A program made the position numbers and the translations under genes. From positions 1-6,223 of the forward strand of contig JAGRHX010000452.1 of the NCBI GenBank assembly GCA_020444775.1: a stretch of DNA of 6,223 nt, written 5' to 3'. Under the pieces are notes generated by a model. The model saw only the letters and a list, made by a program, of their open reading frames with translations, did not search any database and had not been told where the DNA came from. Source of the DNA: Gammaproteobacteria bacterium. Its GTDB lineage: Bacteria; Pseudomonadota; Gammaproteobacteria; HK1. Shown here piece by piece: positions 1 through 5,655 of the stretch. Numbering within the stretch: position 1 is the stretch's first letter; each line of letters begins with the position of its first letter.

Positions 1-408
1 TTCGTCGACGTGCTCAACACCATGTGTGATGACAGTCTGCCGTTGACACCGCCGGAGTGGCCGGAGTGGGGCAATCCGATCGCGGACCCCGATGCCTATG
101 CCTGTATCGCCGCCTACTCGCCCTACGACAACGTTCGGCCTCAGCACTACCCGCATATGTTCGTCAACGGTGGACTGACCGATCCGCGGGTCACCTACTG
201 GGAACCGGCCAAGTGGGTGGCGCGTCTGCGTGCGACCCGCACCGATGAGCACCTGCTCATCCTCAAGATCAACATGGACGCGGGGCACGGCGGCGCGGCC
301 GGACGTTTCGAGCGCCTGCGTGAGACCGCCGAGGTCTACGCCTTCGTGATCCACGTGTTCGAGACCGACGCGTCGAGCGACACCGACGGTGTCGTAGTGG
401 ACGCGTAG
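1..408 (+). CDS. ptrB: Oligopeptidase B, C-terminal fragment (5' end outside window)
   Basis: This is the last 135 residues of a prolyl-oligopeptidase-family (S9A) serine peptidase, which cleaves short peptides after basic residues, usually in the cytoplasm. The frame is open from the first base, so the start and the N-terminal beta-propeller lie upstream of the window. The visible part matches the end of the catalytic alpha/beta-hydrolase domain: FVDVLNTM at the window start, PEWPEWGNP (about 18-26), SPYDNV (40-45), then GLTDPRVTYWEPAKW (58-72), which carries the probable catalytic Asp61, and MDAGHGGAAGRF (92-103), which carries the catalytic His96. The nucleophile serine would lie upstream. 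These blocks are typical of oligopeptidase B rather than of plain prolyl oligopeptidase. The C-terminal tail after about residue 120 is acidic and not conserved-looking. A small membrane protein gene follows 20 bases later on the same strand, possibly co-transcribed. Family assignment is strong; substrate is inferred from the family. Confidence 0.9.
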   Translation, partial: FVDVLNTMCDDSLPLTPPEWPEWGNPIADPDAYACIAAYSPYDNVRPQHYPHMFVNGGLTDPRVTYWEPAKWVARLRATRTDEHLLILKINMDAGHGGAAGRFERLRETAEVYAFVIHVFETDASSDTDGVVVDA

Positions 409-428
409 CACGACGCGCGGACTTCGGG

Positions 429-758
429 ATGAGCGGCCGATCGCCTCAGCAGATACCCGGTCATGAGCCGGAGGACGACGACGGCAAGCCACGGTCGGCG
501 TTCGAGCGGCTGGCCGAGGCACTGTACGTGTTCGCGGCCCTGGTGCTGGCCTTCTTGCCGGTGGTCCTGTGGATGTCCTGGTCCCGACCGATGCTCGGCT
601 ACAGCCTGCTCAGCGGTGCGATCGCTTTTGCCTACATCACGGTGTTTTGTTTCGGTCCGAAATCGATCCTGCGCGGTGTCCTGCAGCCGGTGATCAACAC
701 GACCTGGCACCTCTGGCACTGGCAGCGCCGGATCCGCCTCTGGTACGGACGGTCCTGA
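429..758 (+). CDS. Small two-helix membrane protein of unknown function
   Basis: A 109-residue protein that I do not recognise. The first 25 or so residues are polar and rich in acidic residues (EPEDDDG at 13-19). Two hydrophobic segments follow, at about 31-50 (ALYVFAALVLAFLPVVLWMS) and 57-76, joined by a short WSRP-containing turn. The C-terminus (about 77-109) is basic and tryptophan-rich (WHLWHWQRRIRLWYGR), as expected for an interface-lying cytoplasmic tail. Both termini are probably cytoplasmic. The start is the ATG 20 bases after the oligopeptidase stop; only a weak G-rich stretch (CGGG) lies just before it, so translation may depend on the upstream gene. The clear hydrophobic pattern and lack of overlap with a better candidate support it as a real gene. 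It ends 22 bases from the end of the converging CoA ligase gene. Function unknown. Confidence 0.65.
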   Translation: MSGRSPQQIPGHEPEDDDGKPRSAFERLAEALYVFAALVLAFLPVVLWMSWSRPMLGYSLLSGAIAFAYITVFCFGPKSILRGVLQPVINTTWHLWHWQRRIRLWYGRS

Positions 759-780
759 GAACGCGCGGGCGATCGAACGA

Positions 781-2445
781 TCAGCGTCGCTTGCGCGAGC
801 GCAGATCGATGATGCCCTCGCGATTCGAGGGATCCTCGCCTGCGGCGAACAGCATGTGCTTTTGGATCTTCTGCGTACCAGTCGTCGGCAGACTTTGCAT
901 GAACAAGATCCAACCGGGCGCCTTGTAGTAGGCCAGACGCGCGTTGACGTGCTCGAACAGCTCCGCGGCCAGCCCTTCCGGCGCACGTTCGCGGCAACCT
1001 GCCTCGATCACGATGCAGGCCATCACCTCCTCTTCGCGGACTGCGTCCGGCACTGCCAGCACTGCTACCTGGGATACCGCCTCATGGGCCTGTAGCACCG
1101 CTTCGACCTCGGCCGCGGCGATGTTCTCCCCCGAGCGGCGGATGATGTTCTTCTTGCGGTCGACGAAATGCAGCATGCCGTCCGGATCCTGCACGACCGT
1201 GTCGCCGGTGTGGAACCAGCCGCCACGCCAGGCCTGCTCGGTGGCGGTCTCGTCCTTCAGATAGCCGCTGAACATGTGCTTGCGTGGGGTCTGTGCCGAA
1301 TGACGTACGACCAGCTCGCCCGGTTGACCTCGCGGTAGCTCTTCGTCCGCGTCGTCGACCACGCGTGCCTCGAGCCCCGGCACCGGACGACCGAAGGCGC
1401 GGGTGCCGACCTGACGTGGTGGCACTGAATCGGCGAGCACCCGTACCGCCTCGGTCATGCCCCACAGCTCGATCATCGGGAAGCCGAAGCGTGCCTCGAA
1501 CTCGGCGTGCAGGGTCGGCTCGATACCTGCGCCCACGCCGAGCCGGACCCGATGCGCGGTCTCCCACTTGCTGCGGGGCTGATTGAGCAGCAGCGGGGCG
1601 ACCACGCCCAGATAGTGGATGATGGTTGCATCGGTCACGGTGACGTCCTGCCACCAGCTCGACGGGTGGAAACGGTCGGGCTGGATCTGACAGCCGCCGG
1701 TCGCCAGCATGGCCAGGAACGAGACCACACCGGCATTGACGTGATAGAGCGGCAAGGGGTTGTAGAGTCGCTCGTTACCCGATTCGAGCTCGAGCGCGCC
1801 GCCCACGGTCGCATACCAGGAACCGACCGCGAGCTCGTACTCGTGCGAGAGGAGGCAACCCTTGGGGCGACCGGTGGTGCCGGAGGTGTAGAGCAGGCTG
1901 GCTTCGCTGCCCGGGCCCGGCGGGCCGCTCGACGGCGCCGGTCGTCGGCTGCCGGGCAAGGCCCGTGGCAGCGCGCCCAGATCCGTGGGCCGCTCGGGCG
2001 CGTGCTCTTCGACCACCAGTAGTGGCGGCGCGGCGTCAGCCTCGGCAATGGCCTGTTCCAGCATCCCGGCCCTGGGTGCGTGGGCGATCACCAGATCGGC
2101 CTCGGAATGGTCGAGCAGATAGGCGGCCTCGGCCGGCCGGTAGTCGGGGTTGACCGGCACCAGCGACGCACCCAGCGCGCCGAGCGCGAACATGTGCACG
2201 AAGTGCTCCGGTCGGTTGTCCATGCACAATGCGATCCGGTGGCCGTGTCCGTAGCCGGCCTCCTTGTAGACCTCGATCAAGCGTTCGACCATGCGCAGGC
2301 AGTCGGTGTAGCTGCATTCCCAGCCATCGGGTAGATAGTCGCGGCCGGCGCGTGGCGGCACCGCGAGCAGCGAGCGTTCGGCGTTACGTTCCACGCTCCA
2401 GCGCAGCGCGTCGTACAGGGTGCCGGGTAGCTCGGGAATGCGCAT
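781..2445 (-). CDS. AMP-binding acyl-CoA ligase (class I adenylate-forming enzyme)
   Basis: A 554-residue cytoplasmic enzyme expected to activate a carboxylic acid with ATP and join it to coenzyme A. The order of adenylation motifs is complete: phosphate loop LYTSGTTGRPKG at 185-196, NPLPLYHVNA at 229-238, ELWGMTEA at 326-333, GGWFHTGD at 408-415, DRKKNIIRRSGENI at 429-442 (hinge and A8 region), and C-terminal TGTQKIQK at 522-529, where Lys526 is the likely adenylation lysine. That last motif has Q where many relatives have G (SGK). Length is normal for the family. It most resembles fatty-acid or crotonobetaine/carnitine-type CoA ligases, but the acid substrate cannot be read from the sequence. 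A proline/glycine/serine-rich linker (about 164-180) precedes the phosphate loop. The reading frame stays open upstream, but the ATG chosen has AGAGG nine bases before it and begins the conserved N-terminal helix. Divergent from the LLM oxidoreductase, which suggests shared control. Confidence 0.92.
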   Translation of the reverse strand: MRIPELPGTLYDALRWSVERNAERSLLAVPPRAGRDYLPDGWECSYTDCLRMVERLIEVYKEAGYGHGHRIALCMDNRPEHFVHMFALGALGASLVPVNPDYRPAEAAYLLDHSEADLVIAHAPRAGMLEQAIAEADAAPPLLVVEEHAPERPTDLGALPRALPGSRRPAPSSGPPGPGSEASLLYTSGTTGRPKGCLLSHEYELAVGSWYATVGGALELESGNERLYNPLPLYHVNAGVVSFLAMLATGGCQIQPDRFHPSSWWQDVTVTDATIIHYLGVVAPLLLNQPRSKWETAHRVRLGVGAGIEPTLHAEFEARFGFPMIELWGMTEAVRVLADSVPPRQVGTRAFGRPVPGLEARVVDDADEELPRGQPGELVVRHSAQTPRKHMFSGYLKDETATEQAWRGGWFHTGDTVVQDPDGMLHFVDRKKNIIRRSGENIAAAEVEAVLQAHEAVSQVAVLAVPDAVREEEVMACIVIEAGCRERAPEGLAAELFEHVNARLAYYKAPGWILFMQSLPTTGTQKIQKHMLFAAGEDPSNREGIIDLRSRKRR

Positions 2446-2454
2446 CAAGTAGTA

Positions 2455-2459
2455 CCTCT
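2455..2459 (-). promoter_or_regulatory. Ribosome binding site of the acyl-CoA ligase
   Basis: On the minus strand this reads AGAGG, nine bases before the ATG at 2445. It decides between this start and the longer in-frame extension, which runs without a stop back through the 12-bp repeats into the neighbouring oxidoreductase gene. Confidence 0.6.
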
Positions 2460-2462
2460 GCA

Positions 2463-2510
2463 CAGGGATTCTTACACGGATTTTTTCAGGGATTCTTACA
2501 GGGATTCTTG
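2463..2510. repeat. Four tandem 12-bp repeats upstream of the acyl-CoA ligase
   Basis: Four contiguous 12-bp units read on the plus strand: CAGGGATTCTTA (2463-2474), CACGGATTTTTT (2475-2486), CAGGGATTCTTA (2487-2498) and CAGGGATTCTTG (2499-2510). Units 1 and 3 are identical, unit 4 differs at one base and unit 2 at three. The array is AT-richer than its surroundings and lies 18-65 bases upstream of the ligase ATG, within its leader or core promoter. Twelve bases is close to one helical turn, so the units could be stacked protein-binding sites; they could equally be a chance slippage minisatellite. On the minus strand they read in frame with the ligase as RIPV/RIPE/KIRV-like tetrapeptides, and the annotated protein also begins M-RIPE. 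Confidence 0.85.
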
Positions 2511-2675
2511 GCGGATCGGGCCCGAGCACGAGCGGGCAGGGGTCAGGCCAGGTCCGGGTATCCGGTTTGCGCCCTCCGCGAAGCAGAGCGGATCCGGTGC
2601 CTCGAGCATGGCCATCGCAGCCTCGAGTGGGCAATGATAGCCTGATTCGGGGTCGTGCCCTGCTCGTCCGGCAAC

Positions 2676-2680
2676 AGGAG
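2676..2680 (+). promoter_or_regulatory. Ribosome binding site of the LLM oxidoreductase
   Basis: AGGAG, six bases before the ATG at 2687. It rules out the longer in-frame reading that begins at 2567. A GTG immediately before the ATG is also in frame but is spaced less well. Confidence 0.75.
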
Positions 2681-2686
2681 AAGGTG

Positions 2687-3598
2687 ATGAAGCGAATCGA
2701 GTTCGGAACCGCGTTGCGCTCGCCGCGCAATGTCGCTCAGACCGCACGCCAGATTGAATCGCTGGGCTTCGACGTGCTCGGCTGTGGCGAGCACGTGATG
2801 TTTCACGGTGACAGCGCGAATGGCTTCATCTCACTGTCGGTGGCGGCCGGTGCCACCGAGCGGATCCGCTTGATGAGCACGATCACGCTGGTGCCCTTGT
2901 ATCCGGCCGCGCTGCTGGCCAAGCTGGGCGCGGCGCTGGACGTGGCCAGCGACGGTCGCTTCATGCTCGGTGTTGGGGTGGGCGGTGAGTTCCCTCGCGA
3001 GTTCCAGGCCTGTGGCGTGCCGGTGACCGAGCGTGGCGCGCGCACCAACGAGGCGCTGCGGATCCTGCACAAGCTCTGGACCGAGACGGATGTAAGCTTC
3101 GACGGTCGCTTCACCACCCTCGAGTCGTTCAGCCTGAAGCCGTTGCCGGTGCAGAAGCCACGTCCGCCGATCTGGATATCCGGTCGCAAGGATGTGGCGA
3201 TGAAGCGCACCGCGCGCTACGGCGATGGCTGGTTGCCGTACATGTACACGCCCGAACAGCTCGCATCGAGCATCAAGAGCATCCGTGAGTATGCCGAGCA
3301 GTACGAGCGTGACCTGAGCACCTTCAAACCCGGGGTGTTCATCTTCACCGCCGTGCACGAGGACGGGCCGACCGCGGTGAAGATGGTGGCCGACAGGCTC
3401 GGTCGGCAATACGCCCAGGACTTCGACAAGCTGGTAGGCAAATATGCGCTGGCCGGAACCCCGGACCAGGTCAAGGCCCGGCTGCGAGAATATCTGGATG
3501 CCGGCGCCGAGTTCGTGTTTCTCTCCTCGGCCTGCCCGGACGATTACATGGACCACAACCTGCAGGAGATCGCGGCGCTGCTACCGGCGTTCAGATAG
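2687..3598 (+). CDS. LLM-class (luciferase-like) flavin/F420-dependent oxidoreductase
   Basis: A 303-residue TIM-barrel enzyme of the bacterial luciferase-like superfamily, cytoplasmic. Features seen: N-terminal strand and helix (RIEFGTALRSPRN, 3-15) and GFDVLGCGEHV (27-37), a segment ASDGRFMLGVGVGGEF at 87-102 that matches the family hallmark around the cofactor site, KPRPPIWISG at 157-166, ARYGDGWLP at 176-184, and a C-terminal AGTPDQVKARL (256-266) followed by a DAGAEFVF strand (271-278). This arrangement and the length fit the group usually annotated as probable F420-dependent oxidoreductases, but related proteins use FMN, so the cofactor is uncertain; no F420-synthesis gene is in view. 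The reaction and substrate are unknown. The start is the ATG with a good AGGAG six bases upstream. It is divergent from the acyl-CoA ligase and converges with the alpha/beta hydrolase, whose stop lies 36 bases away. I infer, weakly, a joint catabolic role. Confidence 0.9.
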   Translation: MKRIEFGTALRSPRNVAQTARQIESLGFDVLGCGEHVMFHGDSANGFISLSVAAGATERIRLMSTITLVPLYPAALLAKLGAALDVASDGRFMLGVGVGGEFPREFQACGVPVTERGARTNEALRILHKLWTETDVSFDGRFTTLESFSLKPLPVQKPRPPIWISGRKDVAMKRTARYGDGWLPYMYTPEQLASSIKSIREYAEQYERDLSTFKPGVFIFTAVHEDGPTAVKMVADRLGRQYAQDFDKLVGKYALAGTPDQVKARLREYLDAGAEFVFLSSACPDDYMDHNLQEIAALLPAFR

Positions 3599-3634
3599 CG
3601 TGACCGAATCAGGAGTGGCGCACCGAAGACTTGC

Positions 3635-4501
3635 TCAGGAAACGCCCATCTGCTCCTTCAGCCGACGGGTGAGGGTGAACGTGGGATCGCGCAGCGAGGA
3701 CAGTATGCTGAAGTGGTTGAACCCCTCGAGCTCCAGATAGGTGGTCGCCGCCCCCTTGCTCTTCCAGGTGCTGACCAGGGACTGTGACTGGCGCCTGAAC
3801 TCGTCACTCTCGGCGCTACCCACAGCGGCCACCACCGGCCCGGGGGTGGTCGGCTGCCTGAGCACCGGGCTGAGGCGCCGGGCGTTGGTCGCGTCCAGAT
3901 TCAGGTCCTGATTGACCGAGTGCTCCAGCAGCGGCTCGAGCTCGAAGATCCCGCTCACGCAGAGCACGCTCTTGACCAGATCCTCAGGTAGATCGGTGTT
4001 GAAGTCGTGCCAGTCGGTGGCGGCCAGCATCGCCGCCAGATGCCCGCCGGCGGAGTGACCCATGACGTGCAGCCGGCCGGGGTTGCCGCCGTACTCGGCG
4101 CCATGTCGCCATAGCCAGGCGCAGGCGCCGCGGGTCTGACGGACGATGGTCTCCATGGTCACGTGCGGGCACAGTGAGTACTCCATGATCGCGACCAGCG
4201 CACCGGCCTGGTTGAGTGGCTCGGCCAGGAAGGAGAAGGCGCTCTTGTCGCGTGAGCGCCAGTAGCCGCCATGGATGAACAGCAGGATCGGGGCGTCATC
4301 GTTCTCCGGGCGGAAGATGTCGACCTTCTCGCGCCCGGTGGCCCCATAGGACTGGTCCATGCTGGCTTTCGCCCGCTGCCGGTAGTCGGCGCTGGCGCGT
4401 TCGTTCTCTGCGACGATGCTTTCCGAATCGGGGACCTGCGATCGAGCGCTGTACTGACGCTCGAACTCGTCGCGGGTGTAGCCCATGAATTGATTGGCCA
4501 C
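3635..4501 (-). CDS. Alpha/beta hydrolase, arylformamidase (kynurenine formamidase)-like
   Basis: A 288-residue serine hydrolase of the alpha/beta fold. The oxyanion-hole motif HGGYWR (77-82) is the form seen in arylformamidase-like and related esterases. The nucleophile elbow is GHSAGGH (148-154) with Ser150; Asp233 (ESDEF) and His263 (FNHFS) complete a plausible triad in the expected order. Near the N-terminus, FERQYSARSQVPD (13-25) matches the usual N-terminal block of the arylformamidase-like group. No signal peptide is seen, so it is probably cytoplasmic. It would cleave an ester or an aryl formamide; there are no tryptophan-degradation genes beside it, so calling it a true kynurenine formamidase would go too far. 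I chose the GTG start at 4501 because GAGGAGG lies five bases before it. A GTG at 4534 would add 11 residues without a good binding site, and an ATG at 4486 would remove five. Same strand as the ChaN-like gene 173 bases upstream. Confidence 0.85.
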   Translation of the reverse strand: MANQFMGYTRDEFERQYSARSQVPDSESIVAENERASADYRQRAKASMDQSYGATGREKVDIFRPENDDAPILLFIHGGYWRSRDKSAFSFLAEPLNQAGALVAIMEYSLCPHVTMETIVRQTRGACAWLWRHGAEYGGNPGRLHVMGHSAGGHLAAMLAATDWHDFNTDLPEDLVKSVLCVSGIFELEPLLEHSVNQDLNLDATNARRLSPVLRQPTTPGPVVAAVGSAESDEFRRQSQSLVSTWKSKGAATTYLELEGFNHFSILSSLRDPTFTLTRRLKEQMGVS

Positions 4502-4506
4502 GTGAG

Positions 4507-4513
4507 CCTCCTC
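4507..4513 (-). promoter_or_regulatory. Strong ribosome binding site fixing the GTG start of the alpha/beta hydrolase
   Basis: The minus strand reads GAGGAGG, a seven-base match to the anti-Shine-Dalgarno sequence, with a five-base spacer (CTCAC) to the GTG at 4501. It would lie inside the coding region if the longer GTG start at 4534 were used, which argues for the shorter protein. Confidence 0.7.
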
Positions 4514-4641
4514 GGACTGCCACGCTTTGTCCACGCTGGGTCGGGGCGGCTGCCGGCCGGTCCCGAGGTTGAGCGTTCAAGAATAGCATGCGCGCAGCTG
4601 TGGCTGGGGCGCGGCCGCCCGTCAGTGGTATCGAGTGCCAC

Positions 4642-4663
4642 GCCGAGGCGCGCGGCCTCCGGC
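4642..4663 (-). terminator. Possible hairpin after the ChaN-like gene (no T-tract)
   Basis: On the minus strand, starting 11 bases beyond the ChaN-like stop, GCCG-g-AGGC can pair with GCCT-CGGC around a five-base CGCGC loop: eight GC-rich pairs with one bulged G. There is no run of T after it, so it is not a textbook intrinsic terminator; it may stabilise the 3' end, or be incidental in GC-rich DNA. The rest of the 173-base gap (4502-4674) holds no gene that I can support. Confidence 0.3.
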
Positions 4664-4674
4664 AGGCTCAGACG

Positions 4675-5655
4675 CTAGCCACGCAACTGGTAGTCGAACT
4701 CGTGGGCCGGGGCACCCGCGCCGGCATTGACCAGCACCACCGCACGCAGCTCGCTCGATGCCCTGACCCGCGCGGGTATGGCATCGTCGTATCCGACATG
4801 ACCGTTGCCTGCGATTACCACGATCCGATGTTCTGGCAGTGCACGATGCAGCTCGACGATGCCCTGTGCCATGGTCTGGTCCCAGACTGACTGGGCCTGG
4901 ACGAAGAACTCGAGCGTGGCCTGCCCGGCTGCCGGCTTGCCATCGCGGTGCTGCAGATGCGCCTCGAAGATCGGTGCGAGTCGCTGCGTGTAGGTGTCCC
5001 CAGGCGCCGGTAGCGGGTCGGGTAGCATGCGCCGTTGTGACTCGTCCAGCGATCCCAGCCCATGACGGGCGACCGCTCTGACCAGGGCACCGTCGGCGTT
5101 CAGGGCAACGAGGGGTATCTGGTGCCTGGACGCGAACTCGAGCAGGGGCGCGTACAATCTGGCGTCGTGGCCCCAGCGGCTGAAATACTCGGTTTCGAGT
5201 AGCAACCGGTCCAGGTCGCCGTGTCGGCGGATGAAATCATCGGCCGCGGACTGGAAGCGGTGTTGGAAGAACTCGACCGCCAGTGCGATCCGTGGGGTGC
5301 GTTGCCATAGTCTGCAGAGCAGCTCCAGCTGGTGCAGATGGTGGTCGTATCGGTCGTGTTGCTCGCCTATGTAGACCACGTCGACGGCCTCGAGCCGCCC
5401 GATGAGTTGCTCGAGGCTCAAGGTCTGGCCGTCTGCGGTGCTGATCCGCGGCGCGCGCCAGCGAGATTCCACTGCGCTCGCGGCACAGCTCGTGCCATCG
5501 CCGGGCAGGACCTCGCTGCTGGCGCCGGCCGCCACGGCGAGCAACAGACAGAGCGCACCGGCGCGCAGCGCGGCCCGTGCCGGAGCGCACAACGCGCGGT
5601 GCGGATCGTCGCATCGGGGCGAGGTGGCCTTGGATGAACGCGCGGAGTCGTGCAT
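4675..5655 (-). CDS. ChaN-like haem-binding family protein, exported
   Basis: A 326-residue member of the ChaN-type haem-binding family (Cofac_haem_bdg; formerly DUF399). Seen: DVVYIGEQHDRYDHHLHQLELL (92-113), the conserved first strand and helix with Glu98 and several histidines; AVEFFQH (126-132); EYFSRWGHDARLYAPLLEFA (156-175); and a C-terminal AGNGHVGYDDAIPAR (282-296), the family's GH block. Residues about 29-45 form a hydrophobic stretch (ALRAGALCLLLAVAAGA) ending near AGA-SS, which looks like a signal peptide for signal peptidase I. I see no proper lipobox, unlike the E. coli ChaN lipoprotein. Probable periplasmic location; role in haem or iron handling is known only by family and remains poorly defined. 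The ATG start has no clear ribosome binding site, gives a long polar stretch before the hydrophobic core, and overlaps the start codon of the divergent gene. A TTG at 5592 would give a more typical signal peptide. The start is therefore uncertain. Confidence 0.85.
   Translation of the reverse strand: MHDSARSSKATSPRCDDPHRALCAPARAALRAGALCLLLAVAAGASSEVLPGDGTSCAASAVESRWRAPRISTADGQTLSLEQLIGRLEAVDVVYIGEQHDRYDHHLHQLELLCRLWQRTPRIALAVEFFQHRFQSAADDFIRRHGDLDRLLLETEYFSRWGHDARLYAPLLEFASRHQIPLVALNADGALVRAVARHGLGSLDESQRRMLPDPLPAPGDTYTQRLAPIFEAHLQHRDGKPAAGQATLEFFVQAQSVWDQTMAQGIVELHRALPEHRIVVIAGNGHVGYDDAIPARVRASSELRAVVLVNAGAGAPAHEFDYQLRG
5644..5647 (+). promoter_or_regulatory. Ribosome binding site of the exported M1-like protein
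   Basis: GGAG with a six-base spacer to the ATG at 5654. It supports this start for the plus-strand gene; the minus-strand ATG that overlaps it has no comparable site. Confidence 0.5.

Larger units (their letters stand above)
2446..2686. promoter_or_regulatory. Divergent control region between acyl-CoA ligase and LLM oxidoreductase
   Basis: This 241-base gap separates two divergently transcribed genes, so promoters for both should lie here. It contains the four 12-bp repeats near the ligase. Nearer the oxidoreductase, two copies of GCCTCGAG sit at 2599-2606 and 2620-2627, exactly 21 bp apart (two helical turns), with the palindrome ATGGCCAT (2608-2615) between them. These look like possible operator elements. 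I could not find a convincing -35/-10 pair on either strand. No regulator gene lies within the window. Confidence 0.5.

Noticed and set aside
790..805. Short GC hairpin (CGCTTGCGCGAGCG) near the convergent gene ends as a terminator
   Set aside because: It lies within the coding end of the ligase, has only about five pairs and no T-tract on either strand. The 22-base convergent gap itself (759-780) shows no terminator.
336..986. Long minus-strand open frame (216 codons)
   Set aside because: It lies antisense to the oligopeptidase and membrane-protein genes and overlaps the end of the CoA ligase. Its product is Arg/Ser-rich with no recognisable motif, typical of antisense frames in GC-rich DNA.
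2463..2510. The tandem repeats as a CRISPR array or plasmid-type iterons
   Set aside because: There are no spacers between units, no cas genes and no replication initiator gene or other origin features in the window.
2445..2730. N-terminal extension of the CoA ligase to 2730
   Set aside because: It would start at a TTG inside the neighbouring oxidoreductase gene, has an Arg-rich atypical sequence, and the ATG at 2445 has its own ribosome binding site.
2831..3556. Minus-strand open frame (241 codons) inside the LLM oxidoreductase
   Set aside because: Fully antisense to a well-supported gene, with composition typical of a GC-rich shadow frame and no domain signature.
4574..4586. Promoter for the hydrolase on the minus strand (TATTCT and TTGAAC close together)
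   Set aside because: TTGAAC lies downstream of TATTCT rather than 17 bases upstream, and no acceptable -35 is found at the right distance from TATTCT.
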